A stretch of DNA of 64,000 nucleotides from Aquimarina algicola (GTDB lineage: Bacteria > Bacteroidota > Bacteroidia > Flavobacteriales > Flavobacteriaceae). Position numbers and translations under genes: made by a program. The notes below the pieces were generated by a model. It searched no databases and was not told the DNA's origin. It saw only the letters and a program-made list of their open reading frames with translations. The stretch spans positions 248,001 through 312,000 of the forward strand of contig NZ_VFWZ01000001.1 in NCBI RefSeq assembly GCF_006443095.1, given 5' to 3'. Positions 7,899 to 17,493 of the stretch are shown piece after piece (the stretch's first letter is position 1; each line of letters starts with the position of its first letter).

Positions 7899-8594
7899 TT
7901 ACTGTTTTACTTGATTTTGAGCATCTTGCTTCATTTTCTCATTCGCTACAATACCTAATTCTACTCTTCTATTTTTTGCTCTTCCTTCTGGAGTAGAGTT
8001 GTCGTATTTTGGTAATGTTTCACCATGAGCATATGTAGTAAGACGTCCTTTACTAATTCCTTTTGAAACTAAATAGTTTGTTACTGCATTTGCTCTGTTT
8101 TTTGACAAGGTCATATTATAACTATCATTACCAGTACTATCTGTATGTCCTTCTACTACGATATTAGTATCAGGATATTCTTTAAAAATACCCGCCAACT
8201 TATCTAAATTCGCTTTTGATTTTGCGTTCAGGTCATATTTATTTGTTGCAAAATAAACACCACTGTTTTCATCAAAAACAACATCGATACCTTCTCCTAC
8301 TCTTGTTACTTCTGCTCCCGGTATTTCAGATTCAATTTTTTGAGCCTGCTTATCCATTTGTTTACCGATAACTCCTCCGGCAACTCCTCCTACTACACCA
8401 CCAATTACGGCTCCTAGTGCAGAGTTTTTCTTTTTTACATTATTACCAATAATACCTCCTAATACAGCCCCGGCAGCAGTACCGATTACAGCTCCTCGTT
8501 GCGTATTGTTAGAGTTTTTTACTGCCTCGCAACTAGTTAACATAGCGAAAACCATTATTGTTGCTCCTATTTTTTTAAGAGTTTTATTCATCAC
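7899..8594 (-). CDS. OmpA-family lipoprotein with glycine zipper (YiaD-like)
   Basis: 231 residues. The signal region ends in AMLTSCEAV (lipobox Cys 22). Residues 33-80 form a glycine-zipper segment (GAVIGTAAGAVLGGIIG and repeats), a predicted membrane-inserting hairpin. Residues 115-222 are an OmpA C-terminal peptidoglycan-binding domain: VYFATNKYDLN, VVEGHTDSTGNDSYN, LSKNRANAV and PEGRAKNRRVEL with the conserved Asp and Arg for diaminopimelate binding. It links outer membrane and cell wall. The lipocalin-like gene is 17 bp upstream and likely cotranscribed. Confidence 0.9.
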   Translation of the reverse strand: MMNKTLKKIGATIMVFAMLTSCEAVKNSNNTQRGAVIGTAAGAVLGGIIGNNVKKKNSALGAVIGGVVGGVAGGVIGKQMDKQAQKIESEIPGAEVTRVGEGIDVVFDENSGVYFATNKYDLNAKSKANLDKLAGIFKEYPDTNIVVEGHTDSTGNDSYNMTLSKNRANAVTNYLVSKGISKGRLTTYAHGETLPKYDNSTPEGRAKNRRVELGIVANEKMKQDAQNQVKQ

Positions 8595-8611
8595 TTAAAG
8601 TTTTGATTTTA

Positions 8612-9088
8612 TTATATTTTATTAAAATTCATTGTAATAACAAAAGGTTTCCCTTCTAAGCTAACAGTCATAGCCCATGTCATTGTAGTACTATCAAGGT
8701 GTTGCAAAGCCATTCTATATCCTGCATTATTATTAGTACTCTTTTTCTTTGCATTAATTGGTTTAAACATAAAATAATATGTACCATCACCTTCTGGCTT
8801 AGGAATTGTAAATCTAAAGTTTCTAGCACCTGTAGAAACACAACTACTTTGATTTACATCATATGTACCGGTATTGTTATTTGGGATAAACTTCCAGATA
8901 CTTCCTGTAAAACATTCTGCAGAAGCATCATTGTATAAATTTACTTCAAAAATACCCGATTGATCATAAGAAATATTATCTAGAGACCATTCTCCTTTCA
9001 AAGTTTTTTTTGCGGCTATTACTGTTTGTTGACTTGAACCACATGATGCCAGTACAATTACTACTAGCAATAACAAAAGTTTTTTCAT
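8612..9088 (-). CDS. Lipocalin-like lipoprotein
   Basis: 158 residues. The N terminus MKKLLLLLVVIVLASCGSS is a clear lipoprotein signal (Cys16). The mature part begins with LKGEWSLDNISYD, the opening Trp strand typical of lipocalin-like domains in Bacteroidota, and continues with about eight predicted beta strands ending in KPFVITMNFNKI. The domain may bind a small hydrophobic ligand or be structural; no ligand can be named. It is the first gene of a two-gene unit with the OmpA lipoprotein. Confidence 0.75.
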   Translation of the reverse strand: MKKLLLLLVVIVLASCGSSQQTVIAAKKTLKGEWSLDNISYDQSGIFEVNLYNDASAECFTGSIWKFIPNNNTGTYDVNQSSCVSTGARNFRFTIPKPEGDGTYYFMFKPINAKKKSTNNNAGYRMALQHLDSTTMTWAMTVSLEGKPFVITMNFNKI

Positions 9089-9296
9089 AGTTGTATATTT
9101 TATATGATAAAAATAGCTAATAAGAATAACGTATCCAATACTATTATATTACGATTAGAGTTGATTTGCTTCGATTTTATTGGGGAAATTTGCCACACTT
9201 TAACATATCAATGATACTAGATTTATGGTAGTAAAGCAGTTACCCAATTGTCTAATTTTTATTTAACATATCTAAAAAATATGTTTTTGATCAAAA

Positions 9297-10619
9297 TTAT
9301 TCTTTTTGTCTGGGTACTCTGAACAATAAGATAAGCCCAACCGCAAAAAATAAGATCAAAAATAAAATTGAGTATCGTACACTACCCATAATTTGTGCAA
9401 CAATCCCATAAGAAAACATACCAATAACTATACCTATTTTTTCAGCTACGTCATAAAAGCTAAAATATGAAGCGGTATCTATAGTTTCTTTTGGTAAAAA
9501 CTTAGAGTATGTAGATCTGGATAAAGCTTGTATACCTCCCATGACCATTCCTACAATAGCAGCAGCGATATAAAACTGAAAAGGAGTTGTAATTGTATAC
9601 GCATAAATACAAATTCCTATCCAGATAATATTAACAGTAATTAGTGTCTTGATATTACCAAATTTTGATGATGCTTTTGAGGTTAATATAGCTCCCAAAA
9701 CCGCTACAAGTTGAATCAATAAAATACTGATGATTAAGCCTGTTGTTGCATTTTGTTCGCCCCAGTCTAACTCTTCTATGCCAAAGTATGTTGCAATAAG
9801 CATGATGGTTTGTACAGCCATGCTATACACAAAGAAAGCTCCCAAATATCTTCTTAACTTAAGATTGTCTTTTAGCGCATTCCACACTTTTTTTAGTTCT
9901 TTAAAACCATTAAAAACTACAGATGAAGTTAACGCATCTTTCTTGTTTCCTTTTGGAAGGTAATAATATGTATATTGGCTAAACCCTATCCACCAAATAC
10001 CTACCATAACAAAAGAAAGTCGCGTGGGTGTTCCTTCGTTTTCAAAACCAAACCATTCGTATTTTAAGATCATTACCAAATTGATGATCAGTAATAAAAC
10101 ACTACCAATATATCCAAGAGAGTATCCTTTTGCACTTATGGCATCTTGTTGTTCTGGAAAAGCAATATCAGGAAGATATGAGTTGTAAAAAACCAAACTT
10201 GCCCAGAAACCGATGAGCGCCAAGAAATAACATAAAAGACCAAACCATAGATAATCAAGGCTGAACCAATATAGACCTATACAAGAGACGGCTCCCAGAT
10301 AGCAAAAGAATTTTAAGAAGTTTTTTTTGTTTCCAACATAATCTGCAATACCGGATAACAAAGGGCTAATAAAAGACACCACCAAAAACGCTAAAGCTGT
10401 GACATAACTAATTAATGAATCGTTATTAAAATCATATCCTAAAAAACGAACAGTATCACTAATAATGTCTCCTTGATCATTTCTTATGATAGTTAACGCC
10501 CCCCAAAAGATAGGAAAAACAGCAGAAGAAATGGTTAAATTATAAACAGAGTTAGCCCAATCATAGAAGGCCCAGGCATTTAAAAGTTTTTTATGCCCCT
10601 TAGGTAATGTTTTTTGCAT
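9297..10619 (-). CDS. MFS transporter, UMF1/Atg22-like family
   Basis: 440 residues with about 11-12 predicted membrane segments. The N terminus contains LLNAWAFYDWANSVYNLTISSAVFPIFW, the hallmark opening of the UMF1 family (related to fungal Atg22 vacuolar effluxers), and a loop with SRSTYSKFLPKE between the later helices. The substrate is unknown in bacteria; amino-acid efflux is suggested only by the fungal relatives. It is a single gene: about 200 bp of AT-rich DNA with no visible feature lies downstream, and a terminator of the next gene lies just upstream of it. Confidence 0.85.
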   Translation of the reverse strand: MQKTLPKGHKKLLNAWAFYDWANSVYNLTISSAVFPIFWGALTIIRNDQGDIISDTVRFLGYDFNNDSLISYVTALAFLVVSFISPLLSGIADYVGNKKNFLKFFCYLGAVSCIGLYWFSLDYLWFGLLCYFLALIGFWASLVFYNSYLPDIAFPEQQDAISAKGYSLGYIGSVLLLIINLVMILKYEWFGFENEGTPTRLSFVMVGIWWIGFSQYTYYYLPKGNKKDALTSSVVFNGFKELKKVWNALKDNLKLRRYLGAFFVYSMAVQTIMLIATYFGIEELDWGEQNATTGLIISILLIQLVAVLGAILTSKASSKFGNIKTLITVNIIWIGICIYAYTITTPFQFYIAAAIVGMVMGGIQALSRSTYSKFLPKETIDTASYFSFYDVAEKIGIVIGMFSYGIVAQIMGSVRYSILFLILFFAVGLILLFRVPRQKE

Positions 10620-10631
10620 TGAGTAGATATT

Positions 10632-10659
10632 AAAAAACCGTTCTAAATATTTAGAACGG
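10632..10659 (-). terminator. Rho-independent terminator after the M48 protease gene
   Basis: A palindrome CCGTTCTAAATATTTAGAACGG is preceded on the + strand by six A, which read as a T run after the hairpin on the - strand. It lies about 45 bp after the stop of the leftward M48 protease gene. Confidence 0.75.
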
Positions 10660-10703
10660 CTTCTAATTTAAGTATAATCTTTTTAAGTATTGAGAGTTTA
10701 CGA

Positions 10704-11525
10704 TTATTTAAAAGTTGTTATCCCAAATTTTTTGGCTTCAGCTCGAGCTCTAGGAGCCCATGCAGTAAGATTTGCAATACGGGTATCACTAGATGGGTGT
10801 GTACTCATAAATTCTGGTGGAGCTTGCCCGCCACTATTAGCTTTCATACGTCTCCAAAGGTCAGCAGCTTCATCAGGATTATATCCGGCAATTGCCATTA
10901 ATTGTATCCCTATCTCATCTGCTTCGGTTTCGTGTTTTCTACTGAAGGGTAGCATAACACCATATTGGCTACCTAACCCAAAGGCTTGACCTACAATTCT
11001 TTGTGTTGCTTCACTTTGGCCTCCTACTGCTACAGATGTGGCCGCACCTGCAACTTGTTGAATTTGACCTGCACTCATACGTTGTTGACCATGATTAGCC
11101 AAAGCATGTGCAACTTCGTGCCCCATTATGGCTGCAATACCTGTTTCATCTTTTGCAATTGGTAAAATACCTGTATAAAATACAATTTTACCTCCTGGCA
11201 TACACCAGGCATTAACGGTTTTATCATCTACAAGATTGTATTCCCACTTATAATCTTTGAGATATCCTTGATGCCCATTTGCATTTAACCATCTTTCTGC
11301 TGCTCTAGAGATTTTTTGACCTACTCTTTTAACCATTTCTGCATCAGAAGTACCTTTTACAACTTTATTTTCTCCCAAAAACTTATCATATTGTTGAAAA
11401 GCCATTGGTAATATTTTTGAGTTTGGTACAAGTGCCAATGTTTGTTTACCTGTAAACGGATTGGTTGCACAGGACAAAAACATTACAAATGTTCCTATTA
11501 AAATTATTGTATTTCGAGTCTTCAT
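10704..11525 (-). CDS. M48-family zinc metalloprotease lipoprotein
   Basis: 273 residues. Signal peptide with lipobox FLSC (Cys19). The zinc site HEVAH is at residues 136-140 and the third ligand Glu201 lies in KHETEADEIG, the M48/Oma1-LoiP arrangement. The C-terminal STHPSSDTRIANL motif is conserved in the BepA/LoiP/YcaL group, which acts in outer-membrane protein quality control. It is probably a periplasmic, outer-membrane-anchored protease. A TATTTTTG box at 11557-11564 lies 32 bp upstream. The gene stands alone and has its own terminator. Confidence 0.9.
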   Translation of the reverse strand: MKTRNTIILIGTFVMFLSCATNPFTGKQTLALVPNSKILPMAFQQYDKFLGENKVVKGTSDAEMVKRVGQKISRAAERWLNANGHQGYLKDYKWEYNLVDDKTVNAWCMPGGKIVFYTGILPIAKDETGIAAIMGHEVAHALANHGQQRMSAGQIQQVAGAATSVAVGGQSEATQRIVGQAFGLGSQYGVMLPFSRKHETEADEIGIQLMAIAGYNPDEAADLWRRMKANSGGQAPPEFMSTHPSSDTRIANLTAWAPRARAEAKKFGITTFK

Positions 11526-11556
11526 TTAAATCTAAAATATTTTTTATTTAAAGCTA

Positions 11557-11564
11557 CAAAAATA
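11557..11564 (-). promoter_or_regulatory. Candidate -7 box for the M48 protease gene
   Basis: On the - strand the sequence reads TATTTTTG, a match to the Bacteroidota -7 consensus TAnnTTTG, 32 bp before the start codon. I see no good -33 TTTG at the expected spacing, so this is a weak call. Confidence 0.35.
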
Positions 11565-11667
11565 AAGCTCTTTCATCAAAAAACACATAAAAATATCATC
11601 AATAAAAACGTCAAAAAGTATAAAACAAAGATAAACGACGTTTCAATACTAATAAAATAGCATGAAT

Positions 11668-14073
11668 TTATTTTGAACTAATATGAAGTTCTGTAAAATC
11701 CTTAGGGACTACAATCGTATTATTTTGATCATCAAAATGCAGACTCTCTAGTGTCACTGAAACATTGTCTAATTCGATTTGACTAATTTTAAATGGAAGT
11801 CCTATAATCTCGATCTTCATTGTATCGTACTCGGTAATATAGCTTCCGTTTTTATGTTGTTGAATAATGACCTGATTTTCTTTACCTGTTAGAGAAAAAC
11901 TACGTAAACTAAACCTTCCTTTGGTATACCCATAACCATCCTGATCATCTTCAAACACACTTGAAACTTCTTTACTACCTAATTTATAATATACTTCTAA
12001 TTTTAATTGTTCTATTTTCTTTTCTCCTACATATTGTTGAATAGGGTATTTTGGTATGATTGCTCCTTCTTTGATAAAAAGTGGTATGATATCAAGATCT
12101 GCATCTACCCACTGCTCCATTCCACCTTTTGTATATTCTCGTGTCCAGTAATTATACCAATTACCTCTAGGAATATACATTCTTCTTCCTTTGGCATTGG
12201 GTTCTTGTACGGGACAGACTAAAATCTGGTTACCAAATATAAACTCGTCTGTTCTATAATGTGTTTGAGGGTCATTTTGATCAAATAATACTAATGGTTT
12301 TAGCATTGGTATTCCATCTTTTGCATATTCCCAGAACATTGTGTACAAATATGGGAGTAGCTGATATCGTAATTCTACAAATTTTCGGGTTACATCTACG
12401 ACTTCTTCTCCAAATGTCCATGGTTCTTGGTTACCATGATCTCCTGAAGAGTGAGTACGGCAAAAAGGATGAAATACTCCTAATTGAATCCAACGTGCAT
12501 ATAATTCTCCTGTTGGATGCTCAGCAAATCCACCGATATCACTTCCTGTAAAAGACATACCACTCATACTCATTCTTTGTGCTTGTATATTGGCAATCCA
12601 TAGATGTTCCCAGGTAGCAACATTATCACCTGTCCAGGATGATGTATATCTTTGTGCGCCAGAATATGCTGATCTTGTAATTATAAATGGCCTTTTGGGA
12701 TATGCAAAACGTTTTACTCCCTCATAAGTAGCTCTTGCCATTTGAGTACCATAAATATTATGCGCTTTTCTATGGCTACAAGGGTTGCCATCGTAGTTAT
12801 GTCGAACATCTCCCGGAAATGTTTTTCCCGGAACTTCCATAACTGCAGGCTCGTTCATATCATTCCAAACCCCTTTTACTCCTATTTCGTCAATAATTTC
12901 TTTAAATAACCCAGACCACCATTCTCTAACTTCCGGATTTGTAAAATCCGGGAAATAACATTCGCCAGGCCAAACTTTTCCTCTCATGTATGGTCCATCT
13001 GCCCTCTTACAGAAGTAGTCTTTTTCCATAGCTTCTTGATAGACAAAATACTCATCGTCTATCTTTATCCCAGGGTCTATAATCACAATGGTCTTAAATC
13101 CATCTTCTGATAACTCCTGAACCATCCGTTTTGGATCCGGGAAATATTCTTTATTCCAAGTGAAACATCTAAATCCTTCCATATAGTCAATATCAAGATA
13201 AATAGCATCGCAAGGAATCTGAAGTTCTCTGAATCTGCCTGTAATTTCTTTTACCTTACTTTCAGGATAATAACTCCATTTGCATTGATGATATCCTAAA
13301 GCCCATAATGGAGGTAACTCCGGCTTACCAGTGAGATCAGTATATCTTGTAATAACATCTTGCATATTTGGACCATAAAAGAAATAGTAATTCATTTCTC
13401 CTCCTTGCGCCCAAAAGCTGGTTACGTTGCGACGCTCATTACAAAAGTCAAAATAACTTCTAAAGGTATTATCAAAAAATATCCCATACGCTCTTTCTTC
13501 ATACATTCCTATATAGAAAGGAACACTTTTATATAGCGGATCTTGATCTTTTCCAAAAGCATATTGATCAGTTGCCCAATTTTCTATACGTTTTCCTTTT
13601 AAGTTTAAGTGCATAGGTTTGTCTCCTAAACCATAGTAGCATTCTCCCAAAGGAGCAGACTTACTCATCTTTACAATATTACCACCATATTCATAGCTTT
13701 GCTCCCAATGAAAACCCCAATCATCTTTGCATACAACATTTCCTTCGAGATCATAGATAATTGTTTTGATATCTGATTTGCCAATAGTGATTTGTACTCG
13801 TGATGTGATAATTGTATAATGAGCATCGTGCTCTTCTACTTCTAATTTACTATATCCTCTGGCACCACTTTCGCTAATAGCGTAAGAAAAATCTTTTTCA
13901 AAATTTTTGTCTGTTGCATATCGAAAACGTATTACACTACCACGTAAGATCGTAATCTGTAAAATAACTCCATTTTCTGTAATAAAATTTAATTTGTCTA
14001 CATCTTGAGAAAAGGAGATTATTTTTCCTGGAAATAAATTTCCTTTATGCTCTAACTCTGTATTGACAATCAT
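11668..14073 (-). CDS. Glycoside hydrolase family 31 alpha-glucosidase
   Basis: 801 residues. The GH31 catalytic nucleophile is Asp405 in GVWNDMNEPAV, and the acid/base is Asp483 in SSWTGDNVATWEHL. The N-terminal beta domain, the ECYYGLGDK segment and the LWALGYHQCKWSYYPE entry to the barrel are typical. There is no signal peptide, so the enzyme should be cytoplasmic, hydrolysing alpha-1,4 (or related) glucose ends of oligosaccharides. It lies 195 bp downstream of the glycogen synthesis genes on the same strand and probably works on glycogen-derived or imported maltodextrins. Xylosidase or other alpha-glycosidase specificity cannot be excluded from sequence. Confidence 0.9.
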   Translation of the reverse strand: MIVNTELEHKGNLFPGKIISFSQDVDKLNFITENGVILQITILRGSVIRFRYATDKNFEKDFSYAISESGARGYSKLEVEEHDAHYTIITSRVQITIGKSDIKTIIYDLEGNVVCKDDWGFHWEQSYEYGGNIVKMSKSAPLGECYYGLGDKPMHLNLKGKRIENWATDQYAFGKDQDPLYKSVPFYIGMYEERAYGIFFDNTFRSYFDFCNERRNVTSFWAQGGEMNYYFFYGPNMQDVITRYTDLTGKPELPPLWALGYHQCKWSYYPESKVKEITGRFRELQIPCDAIYLDIDYMEGFRCFTWNKEYFPDPKRMVQELSEDGFKTIVIIDPGIKIDDEYFVYQEAMEKDYFCKRADGPYMRGKVWPGECYFPDFTNPEVREWWSGLFKEIIDEIGVKGVWNDMNEPAVMEVPGKTFPGDVRHNYDGNPCSHRKAHNIYGTQMARATYEGVKRFAYPKRPFIITRSAYSGAQRYTSSWTGDNVATWEHLWIANIQAQRMSMSGMSFTGSDIGGFAEHPTGELYARWIQLGVFHPFCRTHSSGDHGNQEPWTFGEEVVDVTRKFVELRYQLLPYLYTMFWEYAKDGIPMLKPLVLFDQNDPQTHYRTDEFIFGNQILVCPVQEPNAKGRRMYIPRGNWYNYWTREYTKGGMEQWVDADLDIIPLFIKEGAIIPKYPIQQYVGEKKIEQLKLEVYYKLGSKEVSSVFEDDQDGYGYTKGRFSLRSFSLTGKENQVIIQQHKNGSYITEYDTMKIEIIGLPFKISQIELDNVSVTLESLHFDDQNNTIVVPKDFTELHISSK

Positions 14074-14268
14074 AGGATTTTCTTTTTCAAATTAAACTTG
14101 GGTTTCTTGTATTGTAAAAGAACAATATCTTAAACGATTTCAAAATCATTTTCTTTATTATTTATTAAAAAAAAACTACGAAAACGTTTGAATTAACAAT
14201 TCTTTAAATATTGCTTATACTCTAATTAAAATAAAACAATAGTTGATTCATTATCAAAATATTAGAAT

Positions 14269-16179
14269 TCAATTATTGTATCTCAAAACTACTGTAGCCA
14301 ATGGTGGTATTTTTATTTTTGCAGAGTGTTCTCGATAATGCCATTTCTTGTTTTCGATCTGTATTTGGTTTGTATTTGATACTCCACTACCACCATATTT
14401 TTTATGATCACTATTAAATACTTCTTCTAAAACTCCTTCTTGAGGTAAACCAATGCGATACTCTACACGAGGTACAGGTGTAAAATTGCACACTACAATC
14501 AAAGGTTTTTCATTTTTGAGATCTTTTCGGATGTAAGCTATAATAGAATTCTCATGGTCGTCATAGGTAATCCATTCAAAACCAGATATATTAAACTGTT
14601 GTTCGAATAATGCTTCATTATTTCTATAAAGAATATTAAGGTCTTTTATTGTATTTTTTATACCATTATGATATTGGTATTGCAAAAGGTGCCAGTCTAA
14701 ACTTTCAATAAAATTCCATTCATCTCTTTGCGCAAATTCAGCTCCCATAAATAAAAGATTTGTTCCGGGATGTGTGAACATATAGCTATACAGAAGCCTC
14801 AAATTAGCAAACTGCTGCCACTCGTCACCGGGCATTCTGCCAATAATACTCCTTTTACCATACACAACTTCATCATGCGATAGCGGAAGCATAAAATTTT
14901 CGGTAAAAGCATATGTCATACTAAAAGTAAGATCATTTTGGTGAAACTTGCGGTGAACAGACTCTTTTGCAAAATATAGTAATGTATCGTGCATCCACCC
15001 CATCATCCATTTCATACCAAAACCTAAACCTCCAAGATATGTTGGTTTTGAAACCATCGGAAAAGAAGTTGATTCTTCTGCAATAGTTTGTACATCAGGA
15101 AAACTGCTATAGATTTCTGTATTTAATTCTTTCATAAAATCTATTGCTGCCAGATTTTCTCTTCCTCCATATATATTTGCATCCCATTCGCCATCTTCTC
15201 TAGAATAATCGAGAAATAGCATTGATGCTACTGCATCTACTCGTAAACCGTCTATATGATATTCATCCAACCAAAAAAGTGCATTGCTTATCAAAAAGCT
15301 TTTTACTTCATTACGTTCGTAATTAAAAATTAAGCTTTTCCAATCGGGATGATATCCTTTTTTTCGATCTGGATGTTCATAAAGACATGTTCCATCAAAA
15401 AAACCTAACCCATGAGCATCTTCGGGAAAATGTGATGGAACCCAGTCCAAGATAATACCAATATCATTTTGATGTAATTTGTCTACCAGTGTTTTGAACT
15501 CTTCAGGATATCCAAATCGACTCGTTGGCGCAAAATACCCTGTAATTTGATATCCCCAAGAAGGATCATAGGGATGTTCCATGACTGGCATTAACTCTAC
15601 ATGAGTAAATTGCATTTCTTTTACATAATTTACCAGTTCTTCAGATAATTCAGTATATGATAAAGACCTATCTTCTTCTATCTTTTTTTTCCAAGATCCT
15701 AAATGAACTTCATACACAGAAAATGGAGCATCAATTGCATTATTTTGATGTCTTTTTTGCATCCAAGAACGATCGTTCCAATCATATTGACTATCCCAAA
15801 CTACTGACGCCGTTTTAGGTGGATGTTCACATCGCCTGGCATAAGGATCTGCTTTTTCTGTTTTTATATCATTATGATTAGAATGTATCTTGTATTTATA
15901 CAATGCTCCCATTGTGACTCCCGGGATAAAACCTTCCCAAATACCCGATGAATCCCAACGTACATTAAGTTGATGTTTTCCTTCTGTCCAATAATTAAAA
16001 TCTCCAATTACAGATACAGATTTTGCCGCAGGTGCCCAAACCGCAAAATATGTTCCTTTTACACCATTGACCGAGGTGATATGCGATCCTAGTTTTTCAT
16101 ATAAACGATAGTGTTTGCCTGCCTTAAAAAGATTAATATCAAAATCAGAAAAAAAACTATGTACTATTACATTATTCAT
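14269..16179 (-). CDS. glgB: 1,4-alpha-glucan branching enzyme
   Basis: 636 residues, GH13 family. N-terminal CBM48 domain (about 30-125; YFAVWAPAAKSVSVIGDFNYW), then the catalytic barrel with nucleophile Asp315 in GLRVDAVASML and acid/base Glu368 in QTIAEEST, the MQFTHVELMPVMEHPYDPSWGYQ entry and the LPLSHDEVVYGK segment. It cuts alpha-1,4 glucan and re-attaches the piece by an alpha-1,6 bond. It is the third gene of glgA-glgC-glgB, 39 bp after glgC. Confidence 0.95.
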   Translation of the reverse strand: MNNVIVHSFFSDFDINLFKAGKHYRLYEKLGSHITSVNGVKGTYFAVWAPAAKSVSVIGDFNYWTEGKHQLNVRWDSSGIWEGFIPGVTMGALYKYKIHSNHNDIKTEKADPYARRCEHPPKTASVVWDSQYDWNDRSWMQKRHQNNAIDAPFSVYEVHLGSWKKKIEEDRSLSYTELSEELVNYVKEMQFTHVELMPVMEHPYDPSWGYQITGYFAPTSRFGYPEEFKTLVDKLHQNDIGIILDWVPSHFPEDAHGLGFFDGTCLYEHPDRKKGYHPDWKSLIFNYERNEVKSFLISNALFWLDEYHIDGLRVDAVASMLFLDYSREDGEWDANIYGGRENLAAIDFMKELNTEIYSSFPDVQTIAEESTSFPMVSKPTYLGGLGFGMKWMMGWMHDTLLYFAKESVHRKFHQNDLTFSMTYAFTENFMLPLSHDEVVYGKRSIIGRMPGDEWQQFANLRLLYSYMFTHPGTNLLFMGAEFAQRDEWNFIESLDWHLLQYQYHNGIKNTIKDLNILYRNNEALFEQQFNISGFEWITYDDHENSIIAYIRKDLKNEKPLIVVCNFTPVPRVEYRIGLPQEGVLEEVFNSDHKKYGGSGVSNTNQIQIENKKWHYREHSAKIKIPPLATVVLRYNN

Positions 16180-16218
16180 GTATGCTTTTTATTTTCAAGA
16201 AAATTAAATTAGAATCAG

Positions 16219-17493
16219 TTAGCTAATTCTAAAACCGTCAGGGATCACAGATCGACTTTTTATCACAACTACTCCTTCTCGTATGATATAGGAGTCGTGT
16301 TCTACATCTTCGAGATGTTCTCCTCCTTCTATATGTACATTATCGCCAATACAGGCATCTTTGTCTATAATAGTATTATTGATGTAGCAATTTTCTCCTA
16401 CTCCCAAAGAAGGTACTCCTTCCTTTTTATTATGTTCTAATTCTTCAACTTCTTGATAAGAGTTACTCCCAATCATATATGTATTTTTGATCACAGTATC
16501 TTTGCCAATCCTTGATCGTATACCAATTACAGATCGTTTAATTTCTTTAGCATTGATAATACAACCTTCTGCAATCATTGATTTGTGTATTGTTGTTCCC
16601 GACATTTTTGTAGGAGGAAGAATTCTAGGCCGAGTTAAAACAGAGCTATTTTTACTAAAAAGATCAAATTGTGGAATATCATCAGTGAGACTAATATTGG
16701 CTTCAAAAAATGCAGGCACATTTCCGATATCTGTCCAGTATCCTTCATATTGATATGCTAAAACATTATGCTTACCTATAGACTGAGGTATAATTTCTTT
16801 TCCAAAATCTATGGTATCAGGATCAGATAAAATATCTATTAGCAATTGTTTATTAAAGATATAAATCCCCATAGAGGCCAGGTATTGTCTATCTTCATTT
16901 TTCATTTCTTCACTAACTTCAGATTCCCAGCCAGGTAATTTATCTAACGAAGGTTTTTCTATAAAAGAAGAAATAAAACTTTCTTCATTGGTTTTTAAAA
17001 TCCCAAATTGCGTAGCTTCTTTGGGCTTAACAGGTAATGTTGCTATAGAAATATCAGCTCCTTTTTCTATATGTTCATCCAACATTTCGTTAAAATCCAT
17101 TTTATATAACTGATCTCCTGAAAGAATCAATGCGTATTCAAATTCATGATTTAGCAGGTGATACATAGATTGTCGTACTGCATCTGCTGTACCTTGATAC
17201 CATGTTTTGTTATCAGGTGTTTGTTCTGCAGCAAGAATATCAACAAAAGCGTCACTAAAAGAACTGAAGACATATGTATTTTTGATGTGTCGATTTAATG
17301 AAGCCGAATTAAATTGAGTCAATACAAACATTCTTTTTATATCACAGTGTATACAATTAGATATAGGAATATCTACTAGTCTATATTTTCCTGCTATAGA
17401 TACTGCCGGTTTTGAACGTTTTTCTGTGAGTGGAAATAGCCGAGTGCCTTGCCCCCCTCCTAATATTATTGCCAGGACTTTTTTGTTGATCAT
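16219..17493 (-). CDS. glgC: Glucose-1-phosphate adenylyltransferase (ADP-glucose pyrophosphorylase)
   Basis: 424 residues. The nucleotide-binding N terminus AIILGGGQGTRLFPLTEKRS with Lys (SKPAVSIAGKYRLVDIPISN) is the ADP-glucose pyrophosphorylase signature; residues 300-424 form the left-handed beta-helix (IGIRSRIGKDTVIKN, YINNTIIDKDACIGDNV). It makes ADP-glucose from ATP and glucose-1-phosphate, the committed step of glycogen synthesis. Its start overlaps the glgA stop by 4 bp, so translation is coupled. Confidence 0.95.
   Translation of the reverse strand: MINKKVLAIILGGGQGTRLFPLTEKRSKPAVSIAGKYRLVDIPISNCIHCDIKRMFVLTQFNSASLNRHIKNTYVFSSFSDAFVDILAAEQTPDNKTWYQGTADAVRQSMYHLLNHEFEYALILSGDQLYKMDFNEMLDEHIEKGADISIATLPVKPKEATQFGILKTNEESFISSFIEKPSLDKLPGWESEVSEEMKNEDRQYLASMGIYIFNKQLLIDILSDPDTIDFGKEIIPQSIGKHNVLAYQYEGYWTDIGNVPAFFEANISLTDDIPQFDLFSKNSSVLTRPRILPPTKMSGTTIHKSMIAEGCIINAKEIKRSVIGIRSRIGKDTVIKNTYMIGSNSYQEVEELEHNKKEGVPSLGVGENCYINNTIIDKDACIGDNVHIEGGEHLEDVEHDSYIIREGVVVIKSRSVIPDGFRIS

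Noticed and set aside
11633-14190. AAACGTTT-type palindromes at 14183 and 11633 as LacI-family operators for carbohydrate genes
   Set aside because: The cores are only 8-11 bp, no regulator gene is nearby, and such AT-rich palindromes are expected by chance.
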